A stretch of DNA of 36,088 nt from Clostridiales bacterium. GTDB lineage: Bacteria > Bacillota > Clostridia > Christensenellales > Aristaeellaceae. The position numbers were made by a program, and so were the translations under genes. Location: the NCBI GenBank assembly GCA_019420065.1, contig JAHZHX010000016.1, forward strand, positions 407 through 36,494, read 5' to 3'. Below the pieces are notes generated by a model that was given only the letters and a program-made list of their open reading frames with translations, was not told the DNA's origin and made no database searches. Shown in pieces: positions 14,853 through 23,068 of the stretch (position 1 is its first letter; each line of letters starts with the position of its first letter).

Positions 14853-16463
14853 TCACGTTTCGGAATAATGGTCGGGCAGGTCATTTTCATACAACACGAA
14901 ATCGCCCGGTTTCATAAAGCCTTTCAGCCATGCGGTTGCATCTGAAAGGCTGGCGAAGGTATGGATATCGCTTGCAGGGTAACCGGCCGCGAGCAGGCCC
15001 TCCTGAATGGGCAGCGTATGCTTTTTGCCAATCAGGACGCATACATCGGCGCTGGAGGCCATCTCACGGCCAAAGGCACGGTTGTACTCAGCCTCCTTTT
15101 CGCCCAGCTCCACCATGCCAGGGGTCACGATGATGCGCCGGCCGGGGAATTTGGCCAGCACGTCCAGCGCCGCGCGCGCTCCGGCAGGATTGCTGTTGAA
15201 AGCGTCGTCAATCACTGTTACCCCGCCCGCGCTGCCCAGCAGCTGTAAACGGTGCTCAACGGGCTGCAATAGAGAAATGCCGCGCTGGATCTGCAAATTG
15301 CTTAACTTTAAATGCTTGGCGACGGCGCAGGAAAGCAGAATATTGCTGATATTGTGCGCGCCCAGCAGGCGGGTATGGCAATCGATGGCGCTGCCGTCCT
15401 GGAAACGCAGGGTAAAGGAACTGCCTTTATCGCTCAGCTGCACGTTTTCGGCCCATGCGCCGCCGCCTGCGCGGCCAACGATCACCTTGGGCGTTTGCAG
15501 CGTTTTTTCGTACAGCCCGGCGCAGATTCCGTGATCGTCGTTGAAAACGGCGAAGCCGTTCTCCGACAGGGCGCGGATCAGGTCATACTTGGTTTGGATA
15601 ACGTTTTCCAGCGTTTTGAAGGTATCCAGGTGCTGGGGACCAACGGACGTCAGTACGCCGATCGTGGGATGAATGAAATCGGTCAGCTCCCTGATATCGC
15701 GGCGATGACGCGCGCCCATCTCGGCCAGAAAAACCTGATGCGCGGGTTCCAGGCGCTCGCGGATCACGCGCGTGAGGCCCATAGGGGTGTTGAAACTGGC
15801 GGGAGTGGACAATACATTGTATTTTTGCGACAAAATGGTATTGAGGATGGCCTTTACGCTGGTTTTGCCATAGCTGCCGGTAATGCCGATACGGATCAGG
15901 TCGGACTGCGCGTCCAGACGGCGCTGGGCATCGCGCATGTACATATGATTGATGCTCTTTTCCAGCGGCTGGGCGAGCAGCGCCGCAAGCGCGGTGACGG
16001 CAGGAAGCAGCAGCATGCACAGCGGCATGATCCAAAGCGAACGGAAAATGACCAGCAAAAGCAGCAGCAGCGCGGCATAAATGCCGTACAGGCGCTTGAC
16101 GCGGGCAGTCATGACGAAGGGCTTTTTCTCGGCCTCGGTCTGCTGCATGGCGGATACGGCCAGAGCGCTGGCCAGGATCAGCGCGGTGACAATGCCGTAT
16201 ACGGCGACGCCGCGGAAAAGACGCGTTGCCGTGCTGCCGCATACCGCATGCGCGCCAAGACAAAGCAGCAGCCATATCAGGCCCAGCGCGGCATAGGGCA
16301 GCACCGCTTTTTTCCATTGCCGACGCAAGGTTTTGAAATAGCCGTAAAATTGATAGCTTTCCAGCTGAAAATAGTGCAGCAGCTTTCTTGCGCACAAAAG
16401 GCAGCCGCCCGCAGCCGCCAATGCGGGCAGGCAGACAAGCAAAAAGGAAATCAAGTGTTTCAA
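14853..16463 (-). CDS. Membrane-anchored Mur ligase, MurF-like
   Basis: Protein of 536 residues. Residues 1-170 hold about five hydrophobic helices (near 2-24, 54-76, 83-107, 124-140, 143-164) in place of the N-terminal UDP-MurNAc-tripeptide-binding domain of ordinary MurF. The rest is a Mur ligase: P-loop GITGSYGKTS (193-202), EMGARHRRDI, a central-domain DNISNILLSCAVA-like helix, PVEHRLQLL and VIDDAFNSNPAGA. It should join D-Ala-D-Ala to UDP-MurNAc-tripeptide at the membrane, or act on another amide substrate. It sits between the hydrolase gene (TGA 10 nt upstream) and ddl, the enzyme that makes its likely substrate. The start is TTG 16463 with GAGGT 7 nt before it; no better ATG is in frame. 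Confidence 0.85.
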   Translation of the reverse strand: MKHLISFLLVCLPALAAAGGCLLCARKLLHYFQLESYQFYGYFKTLRRQWKKAVLPYAALGLIWLLLCLGAHAVCGSTATRLFRGVAVYGIVTALILASALAVSAMQQTEAEKKPFVMTARVKRLYGIYAALLLLLLVIFRSLWIMPLCMLLLPAVTALAALLAQPLEKSINHMYMRDAQRRLDAQSDLIRIGITGSYGKTSVKAILNTILSQKYNVLSTPASFNTPMGLTRVIRERLEPAHQVFLAEMGARHRRDIRELTDFIHPTIGVLTSVGPQHLDTFKTLENVIQTKYDLIRALSENGFAVFNDDHGICAGLYEKTLQTPKVIVGRAGGGAWAENVQLSDKGSSFTLRFQDGSAIDCHTRLLGAHNISNILLSCAVAKHLKLSNLQIQRGISLLQPVEHRLQLLGSAGGVTVIDDAFNSNPAGARAALDVLAKFPGRRIIVTPGMVELGEKEAEYNRAFGREMASSADVCVLIGKKHTLPIQEGLLAAGYPASDIHTFASLSDATAWLKGFMKPGDFVLYENDLPDHYSET

Positions 16464-16473
16464 GCGCAGTACC

Positions 16474-17247
16474 TCATTTCAAAAACGCGCCGACGATGCG
16501 GACGAAGCGGGGCCACTCGCGCAGATAAGCAAAATGATCCTCGCCTTCAAACACGACAAGCCCGGCGTCGGGGATGTCCTTTTCCATTTTTTGCCCCATC
16601 CAGAGCGGCGTATCCTGATCGTTTTCACCCCACACCAGCAGCGTAGGCGCCTGAATGCGCGGCAGCAGAGGAGAAAGATCTTCGGAGACGACCTTGACGA
16701 AGGTTTTTTTCATTTCGTCATCCAGGGCGTTGTAATCGGCGGAGCCGTATTTTTTGCGCAGCGCAGCCAGCCCTTTTTCGCTGAAAGCATGTAGGAATTT
16801 GACGGAGGATAACGTCTGATAAAGCTTTTTGAGCCGCCGATAATGCGCGGAGCGCTTTTGCTGCGCGGCAGTCGGCGCTTTTTTCAGCCCCGCGCCGCCG
16901 GTGAGTACCAGCCGGTTGATCAGCTGCGGTTCGTTGGCGGCAAGAAAGAGGGCGACGCGGCCGCCAAAGGAGTGGGCAATGACGTCGCACGGCGCAATGG
17001 ACAGCCGCTCGATCAGCTGCTTTACGCATGCGGAAAAATCGCTGACGCCCCAGGGCGACGGCGGCGGGGAGGATTGGCCATGCGCCGGAAAATCGATCAC
17101 CGTAATATGGTAATCGGCCTGCATGGCCTCGGCAATGGGGGCAAAATGCTTGATTTCGCATCCCCAGCCGTGCAGCATCAGCACGTTGCGCGCGCCGCTG
17201 CCGTATTGCTCATAATGCAGTTTCACGCCGTTTATGTCAAGCAGCAT
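16474..17247 (-). CDS. Alpha/beta hydrolase
   Basis: Alpha/beta-fold hydrolase of 257 residues with no signal peptide. The oxyanion segment is MLHGWGCEIKHF, the nucleophile elbow is AHSFGG, the acid is in VWGENDQDTP and the catalytic His in GEDHFAYL, so the triad is complete. A basic cap region lies near residues 120-175. The substrate is unknown. It is the first gene of the operon with the MurF-like ligase and ddl, so a role near cell-wall precursors is possible, though such hydrolases are often placed by chance. AAAGGAG precedes ATG 17247; a TATAAT lies at 17268-17273 without a good -35. Confidence 0.9.
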   Translation of the reverse strand: MLLDINGVKLHYEQYGSGARNVLMLHGWGCEIKHFAPIAEAMQADYHITVIDFPAHGQSSPPPSPWGVSDFSACVKQLIERLSIAPCDVIAHSFGGRVALFLAANEPQLINRLVLTGGAGLKKAPTAAQQKRSAHYRRLKKLYQTLSSVKFLHAFSEKGLAALRKKYGSADYNALDDEMKKTFVKVVSEDLSPLLPRIQAPTLLVWGENDQDTPLWMGQKMEKDIPDAGLVVFEGEDHFAYLREWPRFVRIVGAFLK

Positions 17248-17295
17248 AGGCGTCTCCTTTCCAAATCATTATAGCGTATCCGCAAATGCGGCGCG

Positions 17296-17766
17296 CTATG
17301 CCTGCGGCGGGATCAAAAGAATGTAGCGGCATTTTTGTTCTGCGTCCGCGCAGATATAGCGGTATTCGCGCGGCACGTCCACAATGGACTCCAGCTCGCA
17401 GCCGATTTTTTCACAGGTTTTGCGGGAAGGAATGTTTTCGGGATTGGCGGTGATACAGACGCTGCTCAGATGCAGCTCCTGCATCAGGGGCGTCAGCAGC
17501 CGGCAGGCGCGGGCGGCGTAGCCGTGCCCGCGATAGGCCTCCTCGATCCGATAACCGATATGCCCCAGATAATACAGCGCCGGACTTTCGCCCAGACGCA
17601 GACTGATATAACCAACGTGCCTGCCCGTTTTACGCCGGTAGATATTGAAGGTATAGCCGTCTTTGATTCCCAGCGCCGGGTCGTAAACGGATTCGGGGCT
17701 GAGCAGCAGCGTAAGCTCGTCATCCCGAAAGGATGGCCGAAAGGCTGAGAAAAAATTCCACAACAA
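17296..17766 (-). CDS. GNAT family acetyltransferase (RimJ/RimL type)
   Basis: N-acetyltransferase of about 156 residues. The acetyl-CoA loop is YRGHGYAARACRLL, preceded by LGHIGYRIEE and followed by VCITANPENIPSRKTCEKIGCE, the usual RimJ/RimL-like order; the acceptor is unknown. The start is TTG 17766, because AAGGAG (17775-17780) is 8 nt upstream and the promoter at 17805-17833 would start the RNA at about 17798. The in-frame ATG at 17797-17799 would therefore sit at the very 5' end with no ribosome site. If ATG is used after all, the protein is 11 residues longer. It is a single-gene unit between the hydrolase and radical SAM genes. Confidence 0.85.
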   Translation of the reverse strand: MLWNFFSAFRPSFRDDELTLLLSPESVYDPALGIKDGYTFNIYRRKTGRHVGYISLRLGESPALYYLGHIGYRIEEAYRGHGYAARACRLLTPLMQELHLSSVCITANPENIPSRKTCEKIGCELESIVDVPREYRYICADAEQKCRYILLIPPQA

Positions 17767-17804
17767 AGCAAGAACTCCTTTACGCGCAGCGCCGCGCATA
17801 CATT

Positions 17805-17833
17805 ATTTTACCATATAATTCGGCCTGGCGCAA
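17805..17833 (-). promoter_or_regulatory. Promoter for GNAT gene
   Basis: Minus strand TTGCGC (17828-17833), 17-bp spacer, TAAAAT (17805-17810). It supports the internal TTG start of the acetyltransferase. Confidence 0.55.
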
Positions 17834-17899
17834 CAAATTGACGGCGGTATGGGAATTTTTCGCCTCCGGCAAAACTTTGCCCTTATCCTGTGGCCTTCC

Positions 17900-17928
17900 T
17901 TGACAATAACGGAAAATTATAGGATAAT
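17900..17928 (+). promoter_or_regulatory. Promoter for radical SAM-der-plsY operon
   Basis: TTGACA (17900-17905), 17-bp spacer, GATAAT (17923-17928), about 25 bp before the first start codon. Confidence 0.75.
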
Positions 17929-17953
17929 ATAAAAGAATGGAGGCTTATGCACA

Positions 17954-19246
17954 TTGGAGCATTTGATCACGCATGTGACGGAAGGAAGCTATGCGTTCCG
18001 CCACGGCCTGCGGGCAGGAGACACGTTGCTGTCCATCAACGGGGAAGAAATCATCGATCAGATCGATTATCAGTCGCTTTCCGTCAAACGACATATGATA
18101 CTGCATGTGCGCAAAGAAGACGGCCGGGACTGGCACGTGGAATTGATTAAGCCTGCCGGCGCGCCCTTGGGACTGTCGTTTGGTTCCAGCATGGAATGCA
18201 CGCCGCGCGTTTGTAAAAACAAATGCGTTTTCTGCTTTATCGATCAGATGCCGCCCGCCTGCCGCAAGTCTCTTTACGTTAAGGATGACGACTGGCGCAT
18301 GTCGCTGATGATGGGCAACTTTATCACCCTGACCAATGTGGACGATCAGGAATTTGACCGCATTCTGCGCCGCCGCGCCAGCCCGCTGTACATCTCGGTG
18401 CATGCGGCGGATCCAGAGCTGCGCGTCAAGCTGATGCGCAATCCGAATGCCGCCAAGCTCTTGCCCCGTTTGCAGGCGCTGCGCGACCACGGGATGAAAT
18501 TTCACTGCCAGATCGTGCTGTGTCCCGGACTTAACGACGGCAAGGCGCTGGAGCATACGCTCAGCGTGCTCTCCAGCTTGTATCCCGCCGCGCAAAGCGC
18601 CGCGCTTGTCCCTGTCGGGCTGACCAAATACCGCGATGGACTATTTCCGCTGCGCCCGTATCGGCGCGATGAGGCGCAGGAAGTGCTGCGCATCTGCGAT
18701 AAATGGCAGGAAAAATGCCTGAAGCAGTTCGGCACGCGTTTTGTGTTCCCATCGGACGAAATGCTCTGTATTGCCGGGCGCGAACTGCCGGAGGCTGATT
18801 TTTACGAGGATTTTCCCCAGATCGAAAACGGTGTTGGCCTGATGCGCCAGCTGCTGACTGCTTTTATTCAGGAAAGCCGCGCCAATCCATCCCCGGCGCG
18901 GCCGCGCAACGTACTGATCCCCTGCGGCACAAGTATTGCCCCCTATATGCAGCGCTGGATTGACGCATATGGCCCAAAGGGCGTTCATGTGCGCGTACAG
19001 GCCATCAAAAATCACTTTTTTGGGGAAACTGTAACCGTGACAGGCCTGCTGACTGGGCGGGACATCCTGGAACAGATCAAGGACGCCACCGCCGATGAGG
19101 TGATGCTGTGCAGCGTAACGCTGCGCGAGGCAGGCGACCTGTTCCTGGACGACCTTTCGCTCGAAGAATTCCGTGCTGCGCTGCCGGTGCCGCTTCGTCT
19201 GAGCGCCAACAGCGGCGCGGCGCTGTATCAATCGCTGCTTGGATAA
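17954..19246 (+). CDS. PDZ-radical SAM protein, DUF512 family
   Basis: Protein of 430 residues of a conserved but uncharacterised Gram-positive family. The N-terminal PDZ-like domain (about 1-70: HGLRAGDTLLSINGEEI) is followed by a radical SAM cluster motif CKNKCVFCF (CxxxCxxC, about 88-95) and a TIM-barrel-like region. The C-terminal DUF512 part follows (about 290-430: VLIPCGTSIAPYMQRWI, NHFFGETVTVTGLLTGRDI). The order with der and plsY downstream is conserved in clostridia, hinting at a ribosome- or envelope-related role that is not established. The start is TTG 17954, 10 nt after GGAGG (17939-17943); the nearby ATG 17947 is out of frame and too close. Confidence 0.92.
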   Translation: MEHLITHVTEGSYAFRHGLRAGDTLLSINGEEIIDQIDYQSLSVKRHMILHVRKEDGRDWHVELIKPAGAPLGLSFGSSMECTPRVCKNKCVFCFIDQMPPACRKSLYVKDDDWRMSLMMGNFITLTNVDDQEFDRILRRRASPLYISVHAADPELRVKLMRNPNAAKLLPRLQALRDHGMKFHCQIVLCPGLNDGKALEHTLSVLSSLYPAAQSAALVPVGLTKYRDGLFPLRPYRRDEAQEVLRICDKWQEKCLKQFGTRFVFPSDEMLCIAGRELPEADFYEDFPQIENGVGLMRQLLTAFIQESRANPSPARPRNVLIPCGTSIAPYMQRWIDAYGPKGVHVRVQAIKNHFFGETVTVTGLLTGRDILEQIKDATADEVMLCSVTLREAGDLFLDDLSLEEFRAALPVPLRLSANSGAALYQSLLG

Positions 19247-19258
19247 AAAGGAGTTTTC

Positions 19259-20608
19259 ATGAACGCTAAACCGCTTGTGGCCATCGTTGGCCGTCCTAAC
19301 GTGGGCAAATCCACATTTTTTAATAAAATCGCCGGGCACCGCGTTTCCATTGTGGAGGATACCCCCGGCGTTACGCGCGACCGCATTTATACCGATGTGG
19401 AATGGACCGGGCGCGAATTTACCCTGATCGATACCGGCGGCATCGATCCGCGCAGCGATGACGCGCTGCTTTCCCAGATGCGGCGACAGGCGGAAATCGC
19501 CATTGAAACGGCCGACGTTATCTGCTTTTTCTGCGACGCGCGCCAGGGCATGACGCCCGACGACGAAGAGGTGGCGGCACTGCTGCGCCGCACGCGCAAG
19601 CCTGTGCTGCTGGTGGTCAATAAGCTCGATTACGCCGGTCTTAACGATGTGCTTTATGAATACTATGCGCTGGGCCTAGGAGAGCCGATCGGCATTTCCG
19701 CTGCCAACATGTTGGGATTGGGCGATTTGCTGGAAGAGATCGTCAATCACCTTCCGCCCCGTGCGGAATCCGAGACCGAGGACGAAAGCGACAGCCTGCA
19801 CGAGATTCAGCTGGCCCTGGTCGGCCGCCCCAACGTGGGCAAGAGCAGCCTGACCAACCGTTTGCTGGGGCAGGAGCGCGTGATGGTCAGCGACATCCCA
19901 GGCACTACGCGCGACGCGATCGACACCCGCTTTGAAAGCCTCAGCGGAAGCCGCTATAATATCATTGACACCGCGGGAATCCGCCGCAAGCGCGCCGTGG
20001 AGGATGCCACGCTCGAACGTTACAGCGTGCTGCGGGCCATTGCCGCCATCCGCCGCTGCGACGTGGCGCTGCTTGTCATTGACGCAGTGGATGGCGTTAC
20101 CGAGCAGGATACGAAAATTGCCGGCATCATTGCCGATGAGGGCAAAGCCGTCATTGTCGCGGTCAACAAATGGGATATTCCCGAAAAGGATACCGGCACG
20201 TTGGAAAAATACCGTAAAAAGGTCCTCGAGGACCTCAAGTTCATGGATTACGCGCCGGTGCTGTTCATTTCCGCTCTGACAGGTCAGCGCGTACAGACCG
20301 TGCTTGAAGCGGTCGATCAGGCTTATGCGCAAACCAGCAAGCGCGTGCCTACCGGCCTGCTCAACGACGTGCTTGGCGATGCGCAGATCGCGCTGCAGCC
20401 GCCCATGAGCGGCGGCCGCCGCCTTAAAATCTATTACGCCACGCAGATTGCCGTTTGTCCTCCCGCGTTTGCCTTGTTTGTTAACGACGAAGCCCTGATG
20501 CATTTTGCCTATCAGCGATATCTTGAAAACCAGCTGCGCAAGGCCTTTGGCTTCTCCGGCACCCCTATTCGCTTTGCGCTGCGGGAAAAAACGAAGGAGA
20601 CGCCTTAA
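19259..20608 (+). CDS. der: Ribosome biogenesis GTPase Der (EngA)
   Basis: GTPase of 449 residues with two tandem G domains, needed for late assembly of the 50S ribosomal subunit. Domain 1 has GRPNVGKST, TPGVTRD, DTGG and NKLD; domain 2 has GRPNVGKSS, IPGTTRD, DTAG and NKWD; a KH-like domain fills the last 100 residues (PTGLLNDVLGDAQ, RLKIYYATQIAVCPPAF). All motifs are intact and length is normal. AAGGAG lies just before ATG 19259, 12 bp after the radical SAM gene. The stop TAA overlaps the plsY ATG by one base, so translation is probably coupled. Confidence 0.98.
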   Translation: MNAKPLVAIVGRPNVGKSTFFNKIAGHRVSIVEDTPGVTRDRIYTDVEWTGREFTLIDTGGIDPRSDDALLSQMRRQAEIAIETADVICFFCDARQGMTPDDEEVAALLRRTRKPVLLVVNKLDYAGLNDVLYEYYALGLGEPIGISAANMLGLGDLLEEIVNHLPPRAESETEDESDSLHEIQLALVGRPNVGKSSLTNRLLGQERVMVSDIPGTTRDAIDTRFESLSGSRYNIIDTAGIRRKRAVEDATLERYSVLRAIAAIRRCDVALLVIDAVDGVTEQDTKIAGIIADEGKAVIVAVNKWDIPEKDTGTLEKYRKKVLEDLKFMDYAPVLFISALTGQRVQTVLEAVDQAYAQTSKRVPTGLLNDVLGDAQIALQPPMSGGRRLKIYYATQIAVCPPAFALFVNDEALMHFAYQRYLENQLRKAFGFSGTPIRFALREKTKETP

Positions 20609-21204
20609 TGGATCAGCTTTTGCTCCTGCTGCTCTGCGCCGCAGTCGGCTATCTGCTGGGCAGCATTTCCACGGGAGTCATCTATTCGCACTATCTGGGG
20701 CGCGATATCCGCACCCAGGGAAGCAAAAATGCCGGCGCAACCAACATGACCCGGGTTCATGGCCTCAAGGAAGGGGCCATTACCTTCAGCGGAGATTGCC
20801 TGAAGGGCATATTGTCCGTGCTGATCGGTCATGCTCTTGCGGGTCAAAATGGCGCTTTGCTGGCCGGACTGTTTGCGGTAATCGGCCACAACTGGCCGCT
20901 GTATTTCGGCTTTCGCGGCGGCAAGGGTGTGGCGACCTGCATGGGCGTGCTGACATTTACTTTTCCTCCGATTGGCATTTCCGCCATTTTGCTCCAGCTT
21001 ATAATGCTGAAAATCTGCCGTTATGTGTCGCTCAGCAGTATCATAATGTTTATTTTTGAGGCTGCGGGGATTACCATTTTTTATGGCGTTTGGCCTGCCG
21101 GCGCATGGGCCATTCTGTTGGCAGCGATGGGAATTTGGCGGCACCGCAGCAACATTCAGCGCTTAAAAGCCGGCACTGAGCCTAAAATCGGGCAAAAAGC
21201 TTGA
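20608..21204 (+). CDS. plsY: Glycerol-3-phosphate acyltransferase PlsY
   Basis: Integral membrane enzyme of 198 residues that transfers an acyl group from acyl-phosphate to glycerol 3-phosphate, the first step of phospholipid synthesis. Family motifs: GSISTGVIYSHYLGRDIR, GSKNAGATNMTR and GHNWPLYFGFRGGKGVAT, the third being the glycerol-phosphate site. About five helices. It overlaps der by one base (TAATG), with AAGGAG at 20594-20599. In many clostridia gpsA (glycerol-3-phosphate dehydrogenase) comes next; here a terminator and an unrelated MFS gene follow instead. Confidence 0.97.
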   Translation: MDQLLLLLLCAAVGYLLGSISTGVIYSHYLGRDIRTQGSKNAGATNMTRVHGLKEGAITFSGDCLKGILSVLIGHALAGQNGALLAGLFAVIGHNWPLYFGFRGGKGVATCMGVLTFTFPPIGISAILLQLIMLKICRYVSLSSIIMFIFEAAGITIFYGVWPAGAWAILLAAMGIWRHRSNIQRLKAGTEPKIGQKA

Positions 21205-21250
21205 TTCGTTTCTTTGCAGCTTCGCTGTTTCATACTGCGGAGCTTTTTTG
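21193..21250 (+). terminator. Terminator after plsY
   Basis: AAAAAGCT at the end of plsY pairs with AGCTTTTTT (21241-21249), enclosing a smaller CAGC/GCTG hairpin; the right arm supplies the T run. Confidence 0.6.
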
Positions 21251-21254
21251 TATC

Positions 21255-21283
21255 TTGACAAACAAGCCGCCGCGTACTATACT
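21255..21283 (+). promoter_or_regulatory. Promoter for MFS transporter
   Basis: TTGACA (21255-21260), 17-bp spacer, TATACT (21278-21283). It leaves a leader of about 90 nt before the transporter ATG, longer than for most genes here. Confidence 0.8.
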
Positions 21284-21380
21284 GTGCGCATATTGAAGAA
21301 AGGATGCCCTCATCGTATGCATACGCCCACTTGATTTTTTCAGATCTGATTCTAAAAAATGAAAAAATGGGTGTTTTTGC

Positions 21381-22532
21381 ATGCAAAAAAAGAATATTCC
21401 CCTGCTGTGTATCATTACATTCTTGCAGGGTATGGTATTTTACAGCGCCATTGCCACGCTGTACCGCCAGGCCGCAGGATTGACGGTTTTTCAAATCACC
21501 ATGCTGGAAGGCATAAGCATTGCTTGTTCCCTGGTTATGGAAATCCCCTGGGGATATGCCGCTGATCGTATCGGTTACCGTCGGACAATGATTATTTGCA
21601 ACATGCTTTTTCTGCTGTCCAAGGTGATTTTCTGGCAGGCAAACGGCTTTGCCGCATTTCTCGCGGAGCGGCTGCTGCTCTCTGTCGTGATTTCCGGACT
21701 TTCCGGTGTGGACAGCAGCATCCTTTATCTTTCCGCGCCGCCTGAAAGCGCGCAGCGCAGCTATGGCTGGTATAATGCCTGCGGAGAAGCCGGACTGTTG
21801 TTTTCCGCTTTGATTTATTCGCTTTTTCTCAGCGGCCGGTATCGCCTTACAGCGCTGCTGACCATTATTCCTTATGCCATTGCCGCCATACTTACCTTTT
21901 TTCTTACGGAAGTATGCCCGGAACAGCGTTCCAGCGTCAATCATGGCAGCATGAATTCCCTGTATACGCAAATCCGTCGGCAATTCAAAATTCCCGGCAT
22001 GCTTCCTCTCGTGATTTGCGGCGCGCTGTTTGGCGAAACAATCCATTGCATAACCGTATACTTTAATCAACTGCAATATATTCGCGCCGGATTGAGCGAA
22101 CGAGTCATTGGCATTGCCTTTATCGGCGCGGCGCTGATTGGCTTCCTGTCGCCGCTCTCCGCACCGATTACCCAAAAGTACGGTGTGAACCGGTTGGGAC
22201 AATTTCTGCTGCTGTCAGCCGCTGCATGCGCCGCGCTTCTGGCCGTCCTGTCAAATGGCTTCTTATCCATTCTGCTGATTTTTTTCATGTCAGCCGCATC
22301 AACGCTGTGGGGGCCGCTTCTTGGCGCAATGGAAAACAAGATGATTTGTACAAACGATCGCGCCACAGCGCTGAGCATCAATGCCATGGCGGGCGACAGC
22401 CTGATTCTGTTGATCGATTTGGTTTTGGGAAAAGCGGCGGATCTCTCCCTGCCGCTGCTGTTTGCAATATGCAGCGCGCTTTTTCTAACGGCTTGGCTGC
22501 TATATCGCTCGCTGCCTCAATTTCGCGTATAA
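21381..22532 (+). CDS. Major facilitator superfamily transporter
   Basis: Membrane transporter of 383 residues with about 11-12 helices, the usual MFS size. The loop after helix 2 reads WGYAADRIGYRRTM, matching the MFS signature GxxxDRxGRR. No motif fixes the substrate; drug or metabolite export are both possible. ATG 21381 has no good ribosome site (the upstream bases are AAATGGGTGTTTTTGC), so translation may be weak or depend on the roughly 90-nt leader. It has its own promoter and a strong terminator, and no regulator gene is adjacent. Confidence 0.88.
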   Translation: MQKKNIPLLCIITFLQGMVFYSAIATLYRQAAGLTVFQITMLEGISIACSLVMEIPWGYAADRIGYRRTMIICNMLFLLSKVIFWQANGFAAFLAERLLLSVVISGLSGVDSSILYLSAPPESAQRSYGWYNACGEAGLLFSALIYSLFLSGRYRLTALLTIIPYAIAAILTFFLTEVCPEQRSSVNHGSMNSLYTQIRRQFKIPGMLPLVICGALFGETIHCITVYFNQLQYIRAGLSERVIGIAFIGAALIGFLSPLSAPITQKYGVNRLGQFLLLSAAACAALLAVLSNGFLSILLIFFMSAASTLWGPLLGAMENKMICTNDRATALSINAMAGDSLILLIDLVLGKAADLSLPLLFAICSALFLTAWLLYRSLPQFRV

Positions 22533-22539
22533 TCACAAC

Positions 22540-22571
22540 CTGGCCGCCGGATATTCCGGCGGCCAGTTTTT
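22540..22571 (+). terminator. Terminator after MFS gene
   Basis: Eleven-base-pair GC-rich stem CTGGCCGCCGG (22540-22550) with CCGGCGGCCAG (22556-22566), 5-nt loop, then TTTTT. On the minus strand the T run is poor, so rnhA may use it less efficiently. Confidence 0.9.
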
Positions 22572-23064
22572 ACAAGGGATCTTCCGTATTGAATTCCGGA
22601 TTGATTTTGCGCAGACGCTGGATTTCTCCACGCGCCAGCTCATCACAGCGGTTGTTTTCCTCGCAATCGGCATGCCCGGGAACCTTGACAAATTCCAGCT
22701 CATGCTTTTGCGCCACAATCTGCATCAGCCGCCATAGATCCTGATTTTCAACCGGTTTGCCGTCGGCCGTTTTCCAGCCGCGGCGCTGCCAACCGGCCAG
22801 CCATCCTTTCTGAAAGGCATTGACCACGTAAGTCGAATCAGAATGTACGCGCACATGGCAGCGCTCCTTGAGCGCGCCCAGCGCGCTGATAACGGCAAAC
22901 ACTTCCATGCGGTTGTTGGTGGTATGCGGCATGCTGCCGCTGAGCACCTTTTCATGCACGCCAAATCGCAGAATCGCTGCCCAACCTCCCGGCCCGGGAT
23001 TGCCAGAACATGCGCCGTCGGTATAAACTTCCACCGTTTTAAGTGGTTTTTGCAGCTCCGTCAT
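22570..23064 (-). CDS. rnhA: Ribonuclease HI
   Basis: RNase H1 of 164 residues; cleaves RNA in RNA-DNA hybrids with two metal ions. All catalytic residues are visible: D16 in YTDGACSGNPGPGGW, E54 in NNRMEV, D76 in HSDSTYVV, and H131 with D141 in GHADCEENNRCDELA. It is slightly longer than the E. coli enzyme through its C-terminal tail, with no separate hybrid-binding domain. ATG 23064 lies 4 bp after the ackA stop with no clear ribosome site, so it is probably translated by coupling to ackA. Confidence 0.96.
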   Translation of the reverse strand: MTELQKPLKTVEVYTDGACSGNPGPGGWAAILRFGVHEKVLSGSMPHTTNNRMEVFAVISALGALKERCHVRVHSDSTYVVNAFQKGWLAGWQRRGWKTADGKPVENQDLWRLMQIVAQKHELEFVKVPGHADCEENNRCDELARGEIQRLRKINPEFNTEDPL

Positions 23065-23068
23065 GCTT

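Noticed and set aside
15312..16646. Plus-strand reading frame of 444 codons opposite the MurF-like gene
   Set aside because: Antisense shadow spanning the ends of two real genes; Gln/Arg/His-rich with no domains.
17268..17296. Hairpin and TATAAT between the GNAT and hydrolase genes as a strong promoter or terminator
   Set aside because: The -10 is good but no -35 hexamer is found at 16-18 bp, and the small CCGC/GCGG stem has no T run.
21304..21460. Short upstream ORF beginning MPSSYAYAH as a leader peptide
   Set aside because: It overlaps the transporter out of frame for about 80 bases, without the codon runs or terminator/antiterminator stems expected of an attenuator. Kept only as a comment on the weak transporter start.
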